64,000 nucleotides of DNA from Oscillospiraceae bacterium (GTDB taxonomy: Bacteria > Bacillota > Clostridia > Oscillospirales > Oscillospiraceae). The stretch is taken from NCBI GenBank assembly GCA_017541995.1, contig JAFXYD010000098.1, positions 49,514-113,513 of the forward strand, written 5' to 3'. Position 1 is the first letter of the stretch. Every line of letters starts with the position of its first letter. Positions 46,331 to 55,417 of this stretch are shown here, in pieces. A program made the translations under genes and the position numbers. The notes beneath the pieces were generated by a model. The model saw only the letters and a program-made list of their open reading frames with translations, ran no database searches and was not told the DNA's origin.

Positions 46331-47071
46331 TCAGTAGATGGTGACCGCGGTGCCGGGGGTGACGGTCTGGAGAATCCGGATCATGTTCTCCTCGGAAACG
46401 GCCACACAGCCGCCGGTGGGATAGTCGGGCTCCTTCCAGCAGTGCAGGAAGATGGCGTTTCCGGCGTAGGGGGCGCAGGCTGCGTTGTAGCCCAGGTCCA
46501 GCAGATAGGCGTAGCGGATGGGGTAGTCCATCAGATGCTCGTCCTCGGAGTAGTCCCAGTCGGGATGCTCGCTCTTATAGAGCAGCTGGTTGTAGTTCAG
46601 GCCGTTGGAGCCTGTGGCGCACCAGTACATGTCGTCGGTGATCTTGGTGAAGGGGACCTTGCAGCCGGGATCATCCTTGATGCCGTAGGCCTCTCCGATG
46701 GTCCAGGTGCCCAGAGGGGTCTTGGTGTCGTTCTCAGACTGCTTGCCGGGGCCGTTGCGGCCCACGGTGGCGTCGCAGGAAAAGAGCTCCACGTACTTGC
46801 CGTCCTGGGCCTGGTAGACCGTGAGGGTGGCCCGGTAGTCGCCGTCGATGGCGGTCTTGACGCCGATCCGGTACTCCCCGTTGCGCTCGGTGGAAATGGG
46901 CTGGCCGAAGAGGATGTGCTCCACCTCCTCCTGGGAGATGACGTTCTTGTAGCGCTTGTAATCGGACAGCAGCTTGCCCCGGCTGATGCCCAGCCAGGCC
47001 GTGGCCGCCGCCAGCAGCAGCACCAGCACCGCCAGCACGATACACAGGGGCTTCAGATTTTTGGTTTTCAT
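46331..47071 (-). CDS. L,D-transpeptidase (YkuD family)
   Basis: 246 aa. N-terminal membrane anchor (about 8-28), then the YkuD domain with the catalytic motif H210-x8-T-G-G-C-V (C222; F-L-H-C-W-K-E-P-D-Y-P-T-G-G-C-V-A-V). D-T-K-T-P-L-G-T-W is also typical. It would make 3-3 peptidoglycan cross-links or attach proteins outside the membrane, using meso-DAP stems. The ATG at 47071 follows AAAAGGAGGC; an upstream in-frame ATG lacks a ribosome site. Confidence 0.92.
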   Translation of the reverse strand: MKTKNLKPLCIVLAVLVLLLAAATAWLGISRGKLLSDYKRYKNVISQEEVEHILFGQPISTERNGEYRIGVKTAIDGDYRATLTVYQAQDGKYVELFSCDATVGRNGPGKQSENDTKTPLGTWTIGEAYGIKDDPGCKVPFTKITDDMYWCATGSNGLNYNQLLYKSEHPDWDYSEDEHLMDYPIRYAYLLDLGYNAACAPYAGNAIFLHCWKEPDYPTGGCVAVSEENMIRILQTVTPGTAVTIY

Positions 47072-47227
47072 GAAAATGCCTCCTTTTCCGATTATGATAG
47101 CTTTATTATAGCAGAAGTTTCCCCGAAAGGCAAGAGCTCCCTGCCGGGATTGCGGAGGCCGCTCGGGGCATTTTGGCGGGATTTCCGCTTTTTTCCGCTT
47201 TGGGGATAGCATTTCCGGCGGGATTGT

Positions 47228-47235
47228 GTTATAAT
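47228..47235 (+). promoter_or_regulatory. Extended -10 of lgt
   Basis: TGTTATAAT (TG at 47227-47228, TATAAT 47230-47235) with only a weak TAGCAT -35 at 17 nt. Confidence 0.6.
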
Positions 47236-47268
47236 GAATGATCGAAATTTGAATAAGGAGGCGGCATT

Positions 47269-48288
47269 ATGTATTTTGACGCCGGTACCATTTCCTTCCC
47301 CGGGCTGGGGATCGAGGGGATCAATCCGCCCCGGACCCTGCCCTTTTCCGTCTTCGGCAAGGAGATCTATTTCTATGGGCTGATTATCGCCCTGGGCTTC
47401 CTGCTGGCGATTCTCTACGCGAAAAAGCGGGTCAAGCAGTTCGGCACCAATTTTGATCTGGTAACGGACGCCATTCTCTTCGCCGTGCCTCTGGCGATTA
47501 TCTGCGCCCGGATCTATTACGTGGTCTTCCAGTGGGACAGCTACAAGGACAATCCCATCTCCGCTCTCTACATCTGGCAGGGAGGCATCGCCATCTACGG
47601 CGGCGTCATCGGCGCGATTCTGGGCCTGCTGCTCTTCGCCAAGGTGAAAAAGCAGAAGCTGACCCCCTATCTGGACATCATGGCCCTGGGTCTGCTCATC
47701 GGCCAGCTCATCGGCCGCTGGGGCAATTTCTTCAACCGGGAGGCCTACGGAGCCCAGATTTTCAACGATTTCTTCCTCCGCATGGGCATTGAGGAGAACG
47801 GCGGCCTGGTGCGCTACTGGCACCCCACCTTTCTCTATGAGTCTGTGTGGAATCTCGTGGGCTTTATTCTGCTCCACTTCCTCTCCAAGAAGCGGAAGTA
47901 CGACGGCCAGACCTTCCTGCAGTACGTGGCCTGGTACGGCCTGGGCCGGGTCTGGATCGAGGGGCTGCGCACCGACTCGCTGTATATCGGCAGCACCGAC
48001 ATCCGGGTAAGCCAGCTGCTGGCGGGCGTCAGCTTTGTCATCGCCGTGGGGGTGATGCTCTATATCCGGCTGTTCAAGAACCCGGACGGAAGCGGAATGC
48101 TGGTCAACCGGGCGGCAAAGGCTGCGGCCCAGGGCGCAGAGCTTGCGCCGCAGGAAGCGGCGGGGGACGAGGACGAGGCAACTGTCTCCGACGAGCCCGA
48201 CGCCCCGCTGCCCGATGAAGCGCCGGACCCTGACGAGGCCCCGGACAACGAAGCGGCTGATCCCGACGCCGAAGCGACGAAAGCTTGA
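47269..48288 (+). CDS. lgt: Prolipoprotein diacylglyceryl transferase with acidic tail
   Basis: 339 aa. Seven membrane helices; F-Y-G-L-I-I-A-L-G-F, the Lgt signature G-R-W-G-N-F-F-N-R-E-A-Y-G, and H-P-T-F-L-Y-E-S. It moves diacylglycerol from phosphatidylglycerol to the lipobox cysteine, so it serves the three lipoproteins seen here. Beyond about residue 265 comes an Asp/Glu/Pro/Ala-rich tail of about 70 residues (D-E-D-E-A-T ... D-P-D-E-A-P), not needed for catalysis in usual family members. GGAGG upstream; terminator right after. Confidence 0.96.
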   Translation: MYFDAGTISFPGLGIEGINPPRTLPFSVFGKEIYFYGLIIALGFLLAILYAKKRVKQFGTNFDLVTDAILFAVPLAIICARIYYVVFQWDSYKDNPISALYIWQGGIAIYGGVIGAILGLLLFAKVKKQKLTPYLDIMALGLLIGQLIGRWGNFFNREAYGAQIFNDFFLRMGIEENGGLVRYWHPTFLYESVWNLVGFILLHFLSKKRKYDGQTFLQYVAWYGLGRVWIEGLRTDSLYIGSTDIRVSQLLAGVSFVIAVGVMLYIRLFKNPDGSGMLVNRAAKAAAQGAELAPQEAAGDEDEATVSDEPDAPLPDEAPDPDEAPDNEAADPDAEATKA

Positions 48289-48299
48289 CAGTACAGCAG

Positions 48300-48336
48300 G
48301 TTCCCCCTGTCCGGCAGAGACAGGGGGAACATTTTT
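48300..48336 (+). terminator. Terminator of lgt
   Basis: Perfect 12-bp stem GTTCCCCCTGTC / GACAGGGGGAAC, 7-nt loop, then ATTTTTT. Confidence 0.95.
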
Positions 48337-48471
48337 TCGGGGAGTTCTGAATCGCGGGCGATCCATGATCGCCCCTACGGCGTAGAAACCGATAAACAGA
48401 TTCCGATTTTGTCCGAATCCGCTCCTTTCGTTCGTTATAGTATACAGAACCACCTGAGAGGAGGGAGCGCG

Positions 48472-48978
48472 ATGGAAAAAGCCAGGGACCCGGCGGCGCG
48501 CAGCCGGGATTTCGAGCAGACCTGGCTGGCCTACCGGGGGCTGATGCTCCGCCTGGCCCGGGAGATTCTGGGCGATGAGAGTCTGGCGGAGGATGCAGTC
48601 TCGGAGGCCGCGGTGAAGCTGCTGGAGCACTACGACTGCCTGGAGGCCCCCACCGGTCCAAAGACCAGGCGCTTCGCCGCCGTGCTGGCCGAGCACTGCG
48701 CCATCGACCTGCTCCGCAAGCGGAAGCGGGAGCGGATCGTCCCCCTGGAGGTTGCGGCGGAGCTGCGGGCCCCGGAAGGGGACCCGGAGGGGAAGCTGGA
48801 CCTGCTGGCCGCCCTGGACCGCCTCCCGAACCAGCAGCGGACCGCGGTGCTGCTCTCTCTGAGCTGCGGTCTCACGGCCCGACAGGTGGCCGACACCCTG
48901 GGCTGCTCTGTCAGCAAGGCGGAGAAGCTCATCAGCCGGGGCAAAAAAGCTCTGCGCGACGACCTGAAGGAGGTGTAA
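48472..48978 (+). CDS. ECF-type sigma-70 factor
   Basis: 168 aa. Region 2 (A-R-E-I-L-G-D-E-S-L-A-E-D-A-V-S-E-A, about 30-75) and region 4 (L-P-N-Q-Q-R-T-A-V-L-L-S-L-S-C-G-L-T-A-R-Q-V-A-D-T-L-G-C-S, about 115-150). GGAGGGAGCGCG precedes the ATG chosen. It heads a three-gene operon with a membrane anti-sigma-like protein 4 nt downstream, the standard layout for envelope signals. Confidence 0.9.
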   Translation: MEKARDPAARSRDFEQTWLAYRGLMLRLAREILGDESLAEDAVSEAAVKLLEHYDCLEAPTGPKTRRFAAVLAEHCAIDLLRKRKRERIVPLEVAAELRAPEGDPEGKLDLLAALDRLPNQQRTAVLLSLSCGLTARQVADTLGCSVSKAEKLISRGKKALRDDLKEV

Positions 48979-48982
48979 ACGC

Positions 48983-49870
48983 ATGAATATGACGGACGAA
49001 GAGTTGGCCCGACGCCTGACCGACGCCTATGACGCCCGGCTCGACCGGGAACACGCCGCAGGGGGCGACGCCCAAGACGCCCCGCTGTCCGATAAAGAAA
49101 TGCGGAATGCAAAAAACAACATGCAAAATCCGGCAGCGGGGGAAGAAGCACAGACGATCCGGGCCGTTCCGGCCCGGCGGCAGCGTTGGCAGACGGCAAT
49201 TGCCGCGGTTCTGGCGCTTTGCCTGCTGGGGAGCGGGCTGCTGCTCCTGCCCCGGCTGGGGCTGAATTCCGCCGCGCCGGAGCAGACGCAAAACGGCAGT
49301 CCCGGGCCTGCGGAAACCCGGTACGGGGGGACCCAGAACGGCCAAAGCGGCCGGAACGAGCCCGGGAAAAACTACCGCGTCGAGACCGTCAACGGCGAAA
49401 CGTATCTGGTGATGGATCGGGAATGGGAGGGGGACTGGGAGCTTCAGAGCCTGGCTTTCCCGGAGGCGGGAACGGAAGCGCCCTGGATGGATCGCCCCGC
49501 GAGCTACGCAGGCGGGATCGCCCAGCTGCTGGACTACGGCGGCTATACGGCCCTCTGCGGCAGCCTGGGGCTGACGCAGAGCTATTCCGACCGAAACGCC
49601 CGCTACTTTGTCTACGCCTGGGCGGAGCCGGAGCAGCGCTGTGCATTGCAGCTCTGCGACCTGAAGCGCCAGGGCAGCCGGGTTATGGTCTGGCTGAACA
49701 AGATGGCGCTCCCGGCGGAGGGACAGGAATCCACAGGCGCGGTCCTGATCGCGCCGCTGGACCCGGGCGTGGCGGAATTTGGCCTGCTGCCCTTTGTGCT
49801 GAACGAATCCCAATGGGACGCGATCCGGACGCGGCAGCCCGACGCGAATGAAGAGGAGGAGAAGCCATGA
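48983..49870 (+). CDS. Probable anti-sigma factor, membrane-spanning
   Basis: 295 aa. A cytosolic N-terminus of about 65 residues with helical D-E-E-L-A-R-R-L-T-D-A-Y-D-A-R-L, one membrane helix (about 69-92, T-A-I-A-A-V-L-A-L-C-L-L-G-S-G-L-L-L-L), a Gly/Pro/Gln linker and an extracellular domain (about 130-285) with Y-R-V-E-T-V-N-G-E-T-Y-L-V-M. The outer domain shares layout with the next gene's N-terminal half (D-R-E/D-W/Y-E/D-G-D/E-W/F-E/D-L-Q-S). It probably holds the sigma factor until a surface signal arrives; inferred from gene order. Confidence 0.7.
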   Translation: MNMTDEELARRLTDAYDARLDREHAAGGDAQDAPLSDKEMRNAKNNMQNPAAGEEAQTIRAVPARRQRWQTAIAAVLALCLLGSGLLLLPRLGLNSAAPEQTQNGSPGPAETRYGGTQNGQSGRNEPGKNYRVETVNGETYLVMDREWEGDWELQSLAFPEAGTEAPWMDRPASYAGGIAQLLDYGGYTALCGSLGLTQSYSDRNARYFVYAWAEPEQRCALQLCDLKRQGSRVMVWLNKMALPAEGQESTGAVLIAPLDPGVAEFGLLPFVLNESQWDAIRTRQPDANEEEEKP

Positions 49871-51321
49871 AGCGAAACATACTGATGCTGACAGCCCTTT
49901 TGCTGGCGGCGCTGGTGCTGCTGAGCGGCTGCAAAACCGGAGGCGAAGCTGTGACGACAGAGCCTTCCGGTGCGGAGCCCGCGGCCCCCGCGCCGGACCC
50001 GGAGAATTGCCATCTGCTGGAGCTGCCGGACGGAGAGCAGATCTGGGTTCAGGACCGGGACTATGACGGGGAGTTCGATCTGCAAAGCATGAATTTCCCC
50101 AGCAGCGATCCCGGCGGGAACACGCCGCCCCGGGCCGCGATCCCCGAGGGCTTTGCCCAGCAGGCAGTGCTGGACTATGAGAGCTACGCCGCCTGGTGTA
50201 CCGCCTGTGGCGTGAGGCAGGCCTATGACGATCCGACGAAGCACTATCTGCTGATCGCCTGCACCCGGGAGTTTGCCAGCGGCGCCTACGCAAGGCTGGC
50301 GGATGTGAAGCTGCAGGGGAAGAAGGCGCTGGTTTGGCTATGGGACAGCGTGGAGGGCTATTATCCCGAAGCCTCCGCGGCCTATGTTCTGACCGTTCCC
50401 GTCGCTGCCGAGGCGGAGACCCTGGAGCTCCGGCAGGTCTGCACCCACTCCCAGGCGGAGGAGCAGCGGCGGCTCCACAGCACCGAGATCACGGAGCATT
50501 CTGACGGGAGCATAGACGTCCACGGCTGGATGGCATATCGTTACATTGCGGAGCTTCCGGAGGGCCTGCTCTGCTACTGCCTCTGGGACGGGGCGGAGCG
50601 GATCTATCTCTGCACCGACGACGAGACGATGGCCGAGTACGACAGTGGCGTGGAGCTCCTGGCCGAGGCCTGCACGCCCATGGCGGAGCAGGTCGAGGGG
50701 ACCGGCCGCTGGTATCGTGTTGGCAAGCTGACGGTTTTGAGCACCGAGAAGGCGGCGCAATATACCTACGCCAAGCCTGTGATCTACCTCTACCCCGAAA
50801 AGGAGACCGAGGTCCGGGTGAAGCTGAAGCTGGACGGGAGCCTGAGCTGCAGCTATCCGGCCTACCGGGAGGGCTGGACCGTTACGGCGGCCCCGGACGG
50901 GACCCTGACCGACGCCGCGGGGCAGCGCTACAACTATCTCTACTGGGAGGGAGCATGCGAGGGAGAATTTGATCTCTCCCGGGGCTTCTGCGTCCGGGGT
51001 GCGGACACGGCGGCCTTCCTGGAGGAGGCTCTGGCAAAGCTGGGCCTGAACCGACGGGAGGCCAACGAGTTCATCGTCTACTGGCTGCCGCTGATGCAGG
51101 ACAATCCCTGGAACCTGATTGCCTTCCAGGGCGCGGCCTACACAGAGCGGGCCCGGCTGGAGATCAAGCCCGCGCCGGATACCCTGCTCCGGGTCTATAT
51201 GGCCTGGAAGCCCCTGCCCGCGCCGGTGAAGATCGCGCCCCAGGAACTGACCGCTCCGGCGCGGAGGGGCTTCACCGTCGTCGAGTGGGGCGGCAGCGAG
51301 CTTCCCGGAGAAGGCTTTTAG
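49867..51321 (+). CDS. Lipoprotein with KPVIYLYPEK domain
   Basis: 484 aa. Lipobox L-S-G-C (C22). The N-terminal half (about 50-300) parallels the outer domain of the anti-sigma-like protein (E-Q-I-W-V-Q-D-R-D-Y-D-G-E-F-D-L-Q-S-M-N-F-P). The C-terminal half (about 305-460) begins K-P-V-I-Y-L-Y-P-E-K and continues T-E-V-R-V-K-L, Y-L-Y-W-E-G and F-I-V-Y-W-L-P-L-M, a recurring domain of uncharacterised bacterial surface proteins. It overlaps the anti-sigma gene by 4 nt. It may be the signal receptor or the regulated output. Confidence 0.75.
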   Translation: MKRNILMLTALLLAALVLLSGCKTGGEAVTTEPSGAEPAAPAPDPENCHLLELPDGEQIWVQDRDYDGEFDLQSMNFPSSDPGGNTPPRAAIPEGFAQQAVLDYESYAAWCTACGVRQAYDDPTKHYLLIACTREFASGAYARLADVKLQGKKALVWLWDSVEGYYPEASAAYVLTVPVAAEAETLELRQVCTHSQAEEQRRLHSTEITEHSDGSIDVHGWMAYRYIAELPEGLLCYCLWDGAERIYLCTDDETMAEYDSGVELLAEACTPMAEQVEGTGRWYRVGKLTVLSTEKAAQYTYAKPVIYLYPEKETEVRVKLKLDGSLSCSYPAYREGWTVTAAPDGTLTDAAGQRYNYLYWEGACEGEFDLSRGFCVRGADTAAFLEEALAKLGLNRREANEFIVYWLPLMQDNPWNLIAFQGAAYTERARLEIKPAPDTLLRVYMAWKPLPAPVKIAPQELTAPARRGFTVVEWGGSELPGEGF

Positions 51322-51366
51322 GGAAGGCTTTTGGGGGACTGCGGCTTACGAATTCCGAATTTCTAC

Positions 51367-51413
51367 TTGTTCTCGCGCCGCTTTTCTGCTATAATGGCAG
51401 AAAAGCGGCGCGA
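51367..51413 (+). promoter_or_regulatory. recG promoter inside a 17-bp perfect inverted repeat
   Basis: TTGTTC (51367-51372), 17-nt spacer, TATAAT (51390-51395). The whole spacer (51373-51389) is the exact reverse complement of 51397-51413, so the -10 box sits in the 7-nt centre and the right arm covers the transcription start. Confidence 0.88.
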
Positions 51414-51448
51414 AATATATGAGCGTCAGCGCGAAGGGAGGGGCGAGC

Positions 51449-53503
51449 ATGGCACGACTGTTTGATTCCGTGCGCTATCTCAAGGGCGTGGGCGAAGCCC
51501 GGGCCAGGACCTTCGCGTCTTTGGGGATCGAGACGCTCTACGATCTGATCTCCTACTTTCCCCGTACCTACGAGGACCGGAGCAAAATCGTCCCCATCGC
51601 GGAGCTGCAGGTGGACGAGCCCGCCTGCTTCCGGGCCTTCGTCACCTCCCAACCCCGGACCCACCACATCCGCAAGGGCCTGGATCTCACCAAGCTCACC
51701 GTGGCCGACGAGACGGCCCGGCTGAATCTCACCTTTTTCAACCAGAGCTACGTGGCGGGCAACCTGGAATACAGCCGGGAATACTACTTCTACGGCAGCC
51801 TGAACGGGGACTACATGGGCTATCAGATCACCAACCCCATCTTTGAGCCCGTGGAGCAGCCCGGGGTGCTGACCCGCCGCATCATGCCCATCTACCCGCT
51901 GACGGCGGGGCTCCACAACAATCTGATCTCCCGCACGGTGCAGCAGGCCCTGGACGCCTGCCTGGAGGAGCTGCCGGAGGTGATGCCCCTCCAGCTGCGG
52001 GAGCGCTACGGCCTCTGCGACGCCCCCACGGCCTACCGGAACATCCACGCCCCCGCCTCCTTCGAGGCCCTGGCGGCGGCCCGGCACCGGCTGATTTTCG
52101 AGGAATTTTTCATCTTTTCCGTGGGTCTGTCCCTGCTGCGCTCCGGCCGGAGCCGGAAGCAGCGCCAGGGCTACCGCCTGCCCCCCATGGCAGAATTTGA
52201 AGCTGCCCTCCCCTTCTCCCTCACCGGGGCCCAGCGCCGGGCCATCGACGAGATTGCCGGAGATCTCTCCGGGGGCAGCGTCATGAACCGCCTGGTCCAG
52301 GGCGACGTGGGCAGCGGCAAAACCGTGGTGGCCGCGGCGGCCGCCTGGATCACCGCCAAAAACGGGCAGCAGACCGCGCTCATGGCCCCCACGGAGATTC
52401 TGGCGGAGCAGCATGCCAAGGGCCTGGAGGCCCTGCTGGGCCCCCTGGGCGTCCGGGTGGCCCTGCTGACGGGCTCCATGACCCCCGCCCAGAAGCGGAA
52501 CGTCCGGGCCGCCATCGCCGCCCATGAGGCCGACCTCATTGTGGGCACCCACGCCCTGATCTCCGAGGCCACGGACTTCTCGGAGCTGGGTCTGGTGGTG
52601 GCCGACGAGCAGCACCGCTTCGGCGTGGCCCAGCGGGCCGCCCTGGCGGAAAAGGGGGACGACCCCCATCTGCTGGTGATGTCCGCCACTCCCATTCCCC
52701 GGACCCTGGCGCTGATCCTCTACGGGGATCTGGAGCTCTCGGTCATCGACGAGCTGCCCCCGGGGCGGCAGAACATCGACACCTTCCTGGTGGGGGAGGA
52801 TAAGCGGGCCCGGATCAACGCCTTCATCCGCAGGCAGGTGGCGGAGGGCCACCAGGTCTACATCGTCTGCCCCGCCGTGGAGGAGGGAGAGGACGAAAGC
52901 CTCCGCTCCGCCGAGGCCTGGGCCGAGACCCTGCAAATGGCGGTGTTCCCGGATCTGCGGGTGGCCCTGCTCCACGGCAGGATGAAGGCCGCCCAGAAGG
53001 AGCAGACCATGGCCGCCTTCGCCCGGGGCGAATACGATATTCTGGTGGCAACCACCGTCATCGAGGTGGGCGTGGACGTGCCCAACGCCACTTTGATGGT
53101 GGTGGAGAACGCGGACCGCTTCGGTCTGAGCCAGCTCCACCAGCTCCGGGGCCGGGTGGGCCGGGGCAGCGACAAGTCCTACTGCTTGCTCTTCAGCTCC
53201 AACCGGAACCCCGAGACTCTGACCCGGCTGAAGGCCCTGTGCAAGACCAACGACGGCTTCGAGATCTCCCGGCAGGATCTGGCTCTGCGGGGGCCGGGAG
53301 ACTTCTTCGGCACCCGGCAGCACGGCCTGCCCGCCTTCAAGGTGGGAAGCCTGGAGCTGGATCTGCAGACCCTCCAGGACGCCCAGAGCGCCGCGGCGGA
53401 GTTCGTCAGCTCCGAGGAACTGCCCAAGCGGCCCGAGTACCAGCCGCTGATGGAGCGGATTCAGGCCCTCTTTGCCTCCGGCGCTCCCCGGGGCGAGGCC
53501 TGA
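51449..53503 (+). CDS. recG: ATP-dependent DNA helicase RecG
   Basis: 684 aa. N-terminal wedge/OB domain (L-K-G-V-G-E-A-R-A; L-N-L-T-F-F-N-Q), then helicase motifs: G-D-V-G-S-G-K-T-V-V-A (Walker A), D-E-Q-H-R-F-G-V (motif II), M-S-A-T-P-I-P-R-T-L-A, and Q-L-H-Q-L-R-G-R-V-G-R-G (motif VI). RecG regresses stalled forks and migrates branched DNA. The chosen ATG follows GGGAGGGGCGAGC; an upstream in-frame ATG lacks a site. Directly followed by argS. Confidence 0.96.
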   Translation: MARLFDSVRYLKGVGEARARTFASLGIETLYDLISYFPRTYEDRSKIVPIAELQVDEPACFRAFVTSQPRTHHIRKGLDLTKLTVADETARLNLTFFNQSYVAGNLEYSREYYFYGSLNGDYMGYQITNPIFEPVEQPGVLTRRIMPIYPLTAGLHNNLISRTVQQALDACLEELPEVMPLQLRERYGLCDAPTAYRNIHAPASFEALAAARHRLIFEEFFIFSVGLSLLRSGRSRKQRQGYRLPPMAEFEAALPFSLTGAQRRAIDEIAGDLSGGSVMNRLVQGDVGSGKTVVAAAAAWITAKNGQQTALMAPTEILAEQHAKGLEALLGPLGVRVALLTGSMTPAQKRNVRAAIAAHEADLIVGTHALISEATDFSELGLVVADEQHRFGVAQRAALAEKGDDPHLLVMSATPIPRTLALILYGDLELSVIDELPPGRQNIDTFLVGEDKRARINAFIRRQVAEGHQVYIVCPAVEEGEDESLRSAEAWAETLQMAVFPDLRVALLHGRMKAAQKEQTMAAFARGEYDILVATTVIEVGVDVPNATLMVVENADRFGLSQLHQLRGRVGRGSDKSYCLLFSSNRNPETLTRLKALCKTNDGFEISRQDLALRGPGDFFGTRQHGLPAFKVGSLELDLQTLQDAQSAAAEFVSSEELPKRPEYQPLMERIQALFASGAPRGEA

Positions 53504-53516
53504 GCCGGAAAAGGGC

Positions 53517-53545
53517 TTGCCTTTTTCCGGGCCCTCTGCTATAAT
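53517..53545 (+). promoter_or_regulatory. Promoter of argS
   Basis: TTGCCT (53517-53522), 17 nt, TATAAT (53540-53545). The -35 lies within a hairpin (CCGGAAAAGGGC with GCCTTTTTCCGG) that may also end recG. Confidence 0.75.
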
Positions 53546-53578
53546 AAATTGACTTTATGGATAAACAGGTGAACGATC

Positions 53579-55333
53579 ATGGAAAAAATTTTGAATCTCA
53601 TCTCGGAAAAGGTCGCCGCCGCCTTTGAGGCCGCGGGCTACGAGTCCGAATACGGCAGGGTCACGGTATCCAACCGGCCCGACCTCTGCGAATACCAGTG
53701 CAACGGCGCGCTGCCCGCCGCCAAGCGCTACCATAAGGCCCCCATCCAGATTGCCGGGGACGTGGCGGCAAAGCTTGCCGGCGACCCGGCCTTCCTGGAG
53801 GTCCAGGCGGCCATGCCCGGCTTTCTGAACCTGCGGCTGGCCCCGGCCTTCCTGGCGGCCTGGCTGGAGGAGTTCCGCGGCGCGCCCCGCTTCGGCGTGG
53901 AGCCGGATCCCAAGGCCGGCAGAGTGGTCATCGACTACGGCGGCGCCAACGTGGCAAAGCCCCTGCACATCGGCCACCTCCGCTCGGCCATCATCGGCGA
54001 GAGCATCAAGCGGATCCAGCGCTTCTTCGGCAACGAGGCCCTGGGAGACGTGCATCTGGGAGACTGGGGCCTGCAAATGGGCCTGGTGATCGCGGAGCTG
54101 CAGGCGCGGCAGCCGGAGCTCTGCTACTTTGACCCGGCCTTCACCGGCGAATACCCCGCCGAGCCCCCCTTCACCATCTCCGATCTGGAGGAGATCTACC
54201 CCGCCGCCTCCGCCAAGTCCAAGGTGGACGAGGCCTTCGCCGCCAAGGCCCACGACTTCACCTACCGGCTGCAGCAGGGCGAGCCCGGCCCCCGGGCTCT
54301 GTGGAAGCACATCATGGCGGTGTCCACCGCGGATCTGAAGAAGAACTACGACAAGCTGGGGGTCTGCTTCGAGAGCTGGCTGGGAGAGAGCGACGCCCAG
54401 CCCTACATTCCCCCCATGCTGGAGGACATGCGGCAGCAGGGCATCTTAGTGGAGAGCGAGGGCGCCCAGGTCATCGAGGTGAAGGAGGAGGGCGACACCA
54501 AGGAGGTGCCCCCCTGCATCATCATGAAGTCCGACGGGGCCACCCTCTACGCCACCACGGATCTGGCCACCATCCGGCAGCGGATGGAGACCTGGAAGCC
54601 CGCCAAGATTCTCTACGTGGTGGACAAGCGCCAGAGCCTGCACTTTGAGCAGGTCTTCCGGGCCGCCCGGAAGGCCGGGCTGGTGGAGCCTGAGACCGTG
54701 CTGCGCCACATTGGCTTCGGCACCATGAACGGCAAGGACGGCAAGCCCTTCAAGACCCGCTCCGGCGGCGTCATGCGGCTGGAGACTCTGATCACCGAGA
54801 TCACCGACTTCGTCCGGGCCAAGGTGGAGGAAAACCAGCTGGTCAGCGGCGAGGACGTGGAGAACGTCACCGCCAAGATCGCCCTGGCGGCTCTGAAATA
54901 CGGGGATCTGATGAACGCCCCCACCAAGGACTACGTCTTCGATCTGGACCGCTTCGCGGCCTTTGAGGGCAACACCGGCCCCTATATTCTCTACACCATC
55001 GTGCGGATCAAGTCCATTCTGGCCCGCTACGGGGCCTGGGAGGATCTGCCCATCGCCGCCCCGGAGACGGCGGAGGCCAAGGATCTGATGCTGGCTCTGA
55101 CCCGGCTGGGAGACGCCCTGGAGCTGGCCTACCGGGACTGCGCCCCCAACGTGATCTGCGCCTACATCTATGAGCTGGCGGGCTACGCCAACAAGTTCTA
55201 CCACGAGACCCGCATCCTCAGCGAGGAGGACAAGGAGAAGCAGAAGGGCTACATTGCCCTCATCGGTCTCACCAAGCGGGTGCTGGAGACCTGCATCGAG
55301 CTGCTGGGCTTCGAGGCCCCGGAGAAGATGTAA
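53579..55333 (+). CDS. argS: Arginyl-tRNA synthetase
   Basis: 584 aa. N-terminal Add1-like domain, A-N-V-A-K-P-L-H-I-G-H-L-R-S (HIGH motif, about 122-135), G-D-W-G-L-Q-M-G, K-S-D-G-A-T-L-Y-A-T-T-D-L-A, and a C-terminal anticodon domain (Y-I-L-Y-T-I-V-R-I-K-S-I). It charges tRNA-Arg. The class KMSKS signature is degenerate (G-K-D-G-K-P-F-K-T-R), as usual in bacterial ArgRS. Confidence 0.96.
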   Translation: MEKILNLISEKVAAAFEAAGYESEYGRVTVSNRPDLCEYQCNGALPAAKRYHKAPIQIAGDVAAKLAGDPAFLEVQAAMPGFLNLRLAPAFLAAWLEEFRGAPRFGVEPDPKAGRVVIDYGGANVAKPLHIGHLRSAIIGESIKRIQRFFGNEALGDVHLGDWGLQMGLVIAELQARQPELCYFDPAFTGEYPAEPPFTISDLEEIYPAASAKSKVDEAFAAKAHDFTYRLQQGEPGPRALWKHIMAVSTADLKKNYDKLGVCFESWLGESDAQPYIPPMLEDMRQQGILVESEGAQVIEVKEEGDTKEVPPCIIMKSDGATLYATTDLATIRQRMETWKPAKILYVVDKRQSLHFEQVFRAARKAGLVEPETVLRHIGFGTMNGKDGKPFKTRSGGVMRLETLITEITDFVRAKVEENQLVSGEDVENVTAKIALAALKYGDLMNAPTKDYVFDLDRFAAFEGNTGPYILYTIVRIKSILARYGAWEDLPIAAPETAEAKDLMLALTRLGDALELAYRDCAPNVICAYIYELAGYANKFYHETRILSEEDKEKQKGYIALIGLTKRVLETCIELLGFEAPEKM

Positions 55334-55367
55334 TACCGCTGTCTTTCCAACCAAGCGCAGCAAAGGG

Positions 55368-55405
55368 AAATCCCGTGGAGCCGAGGGGCTCCACGGGATT
55401 TCTTA
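55368..55405. terminator. Bidirectional terminator between argS and M16 peptidase genes
   Basis: Perfect 15-bp stem AAATCCCGTGGAGCC / GGCTCCACGGGATTT, GAGG loop, A/T tracts at both feet. Confidence 0.88.
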
Positions 55406-55417
55406 TTCCGAAACCGT

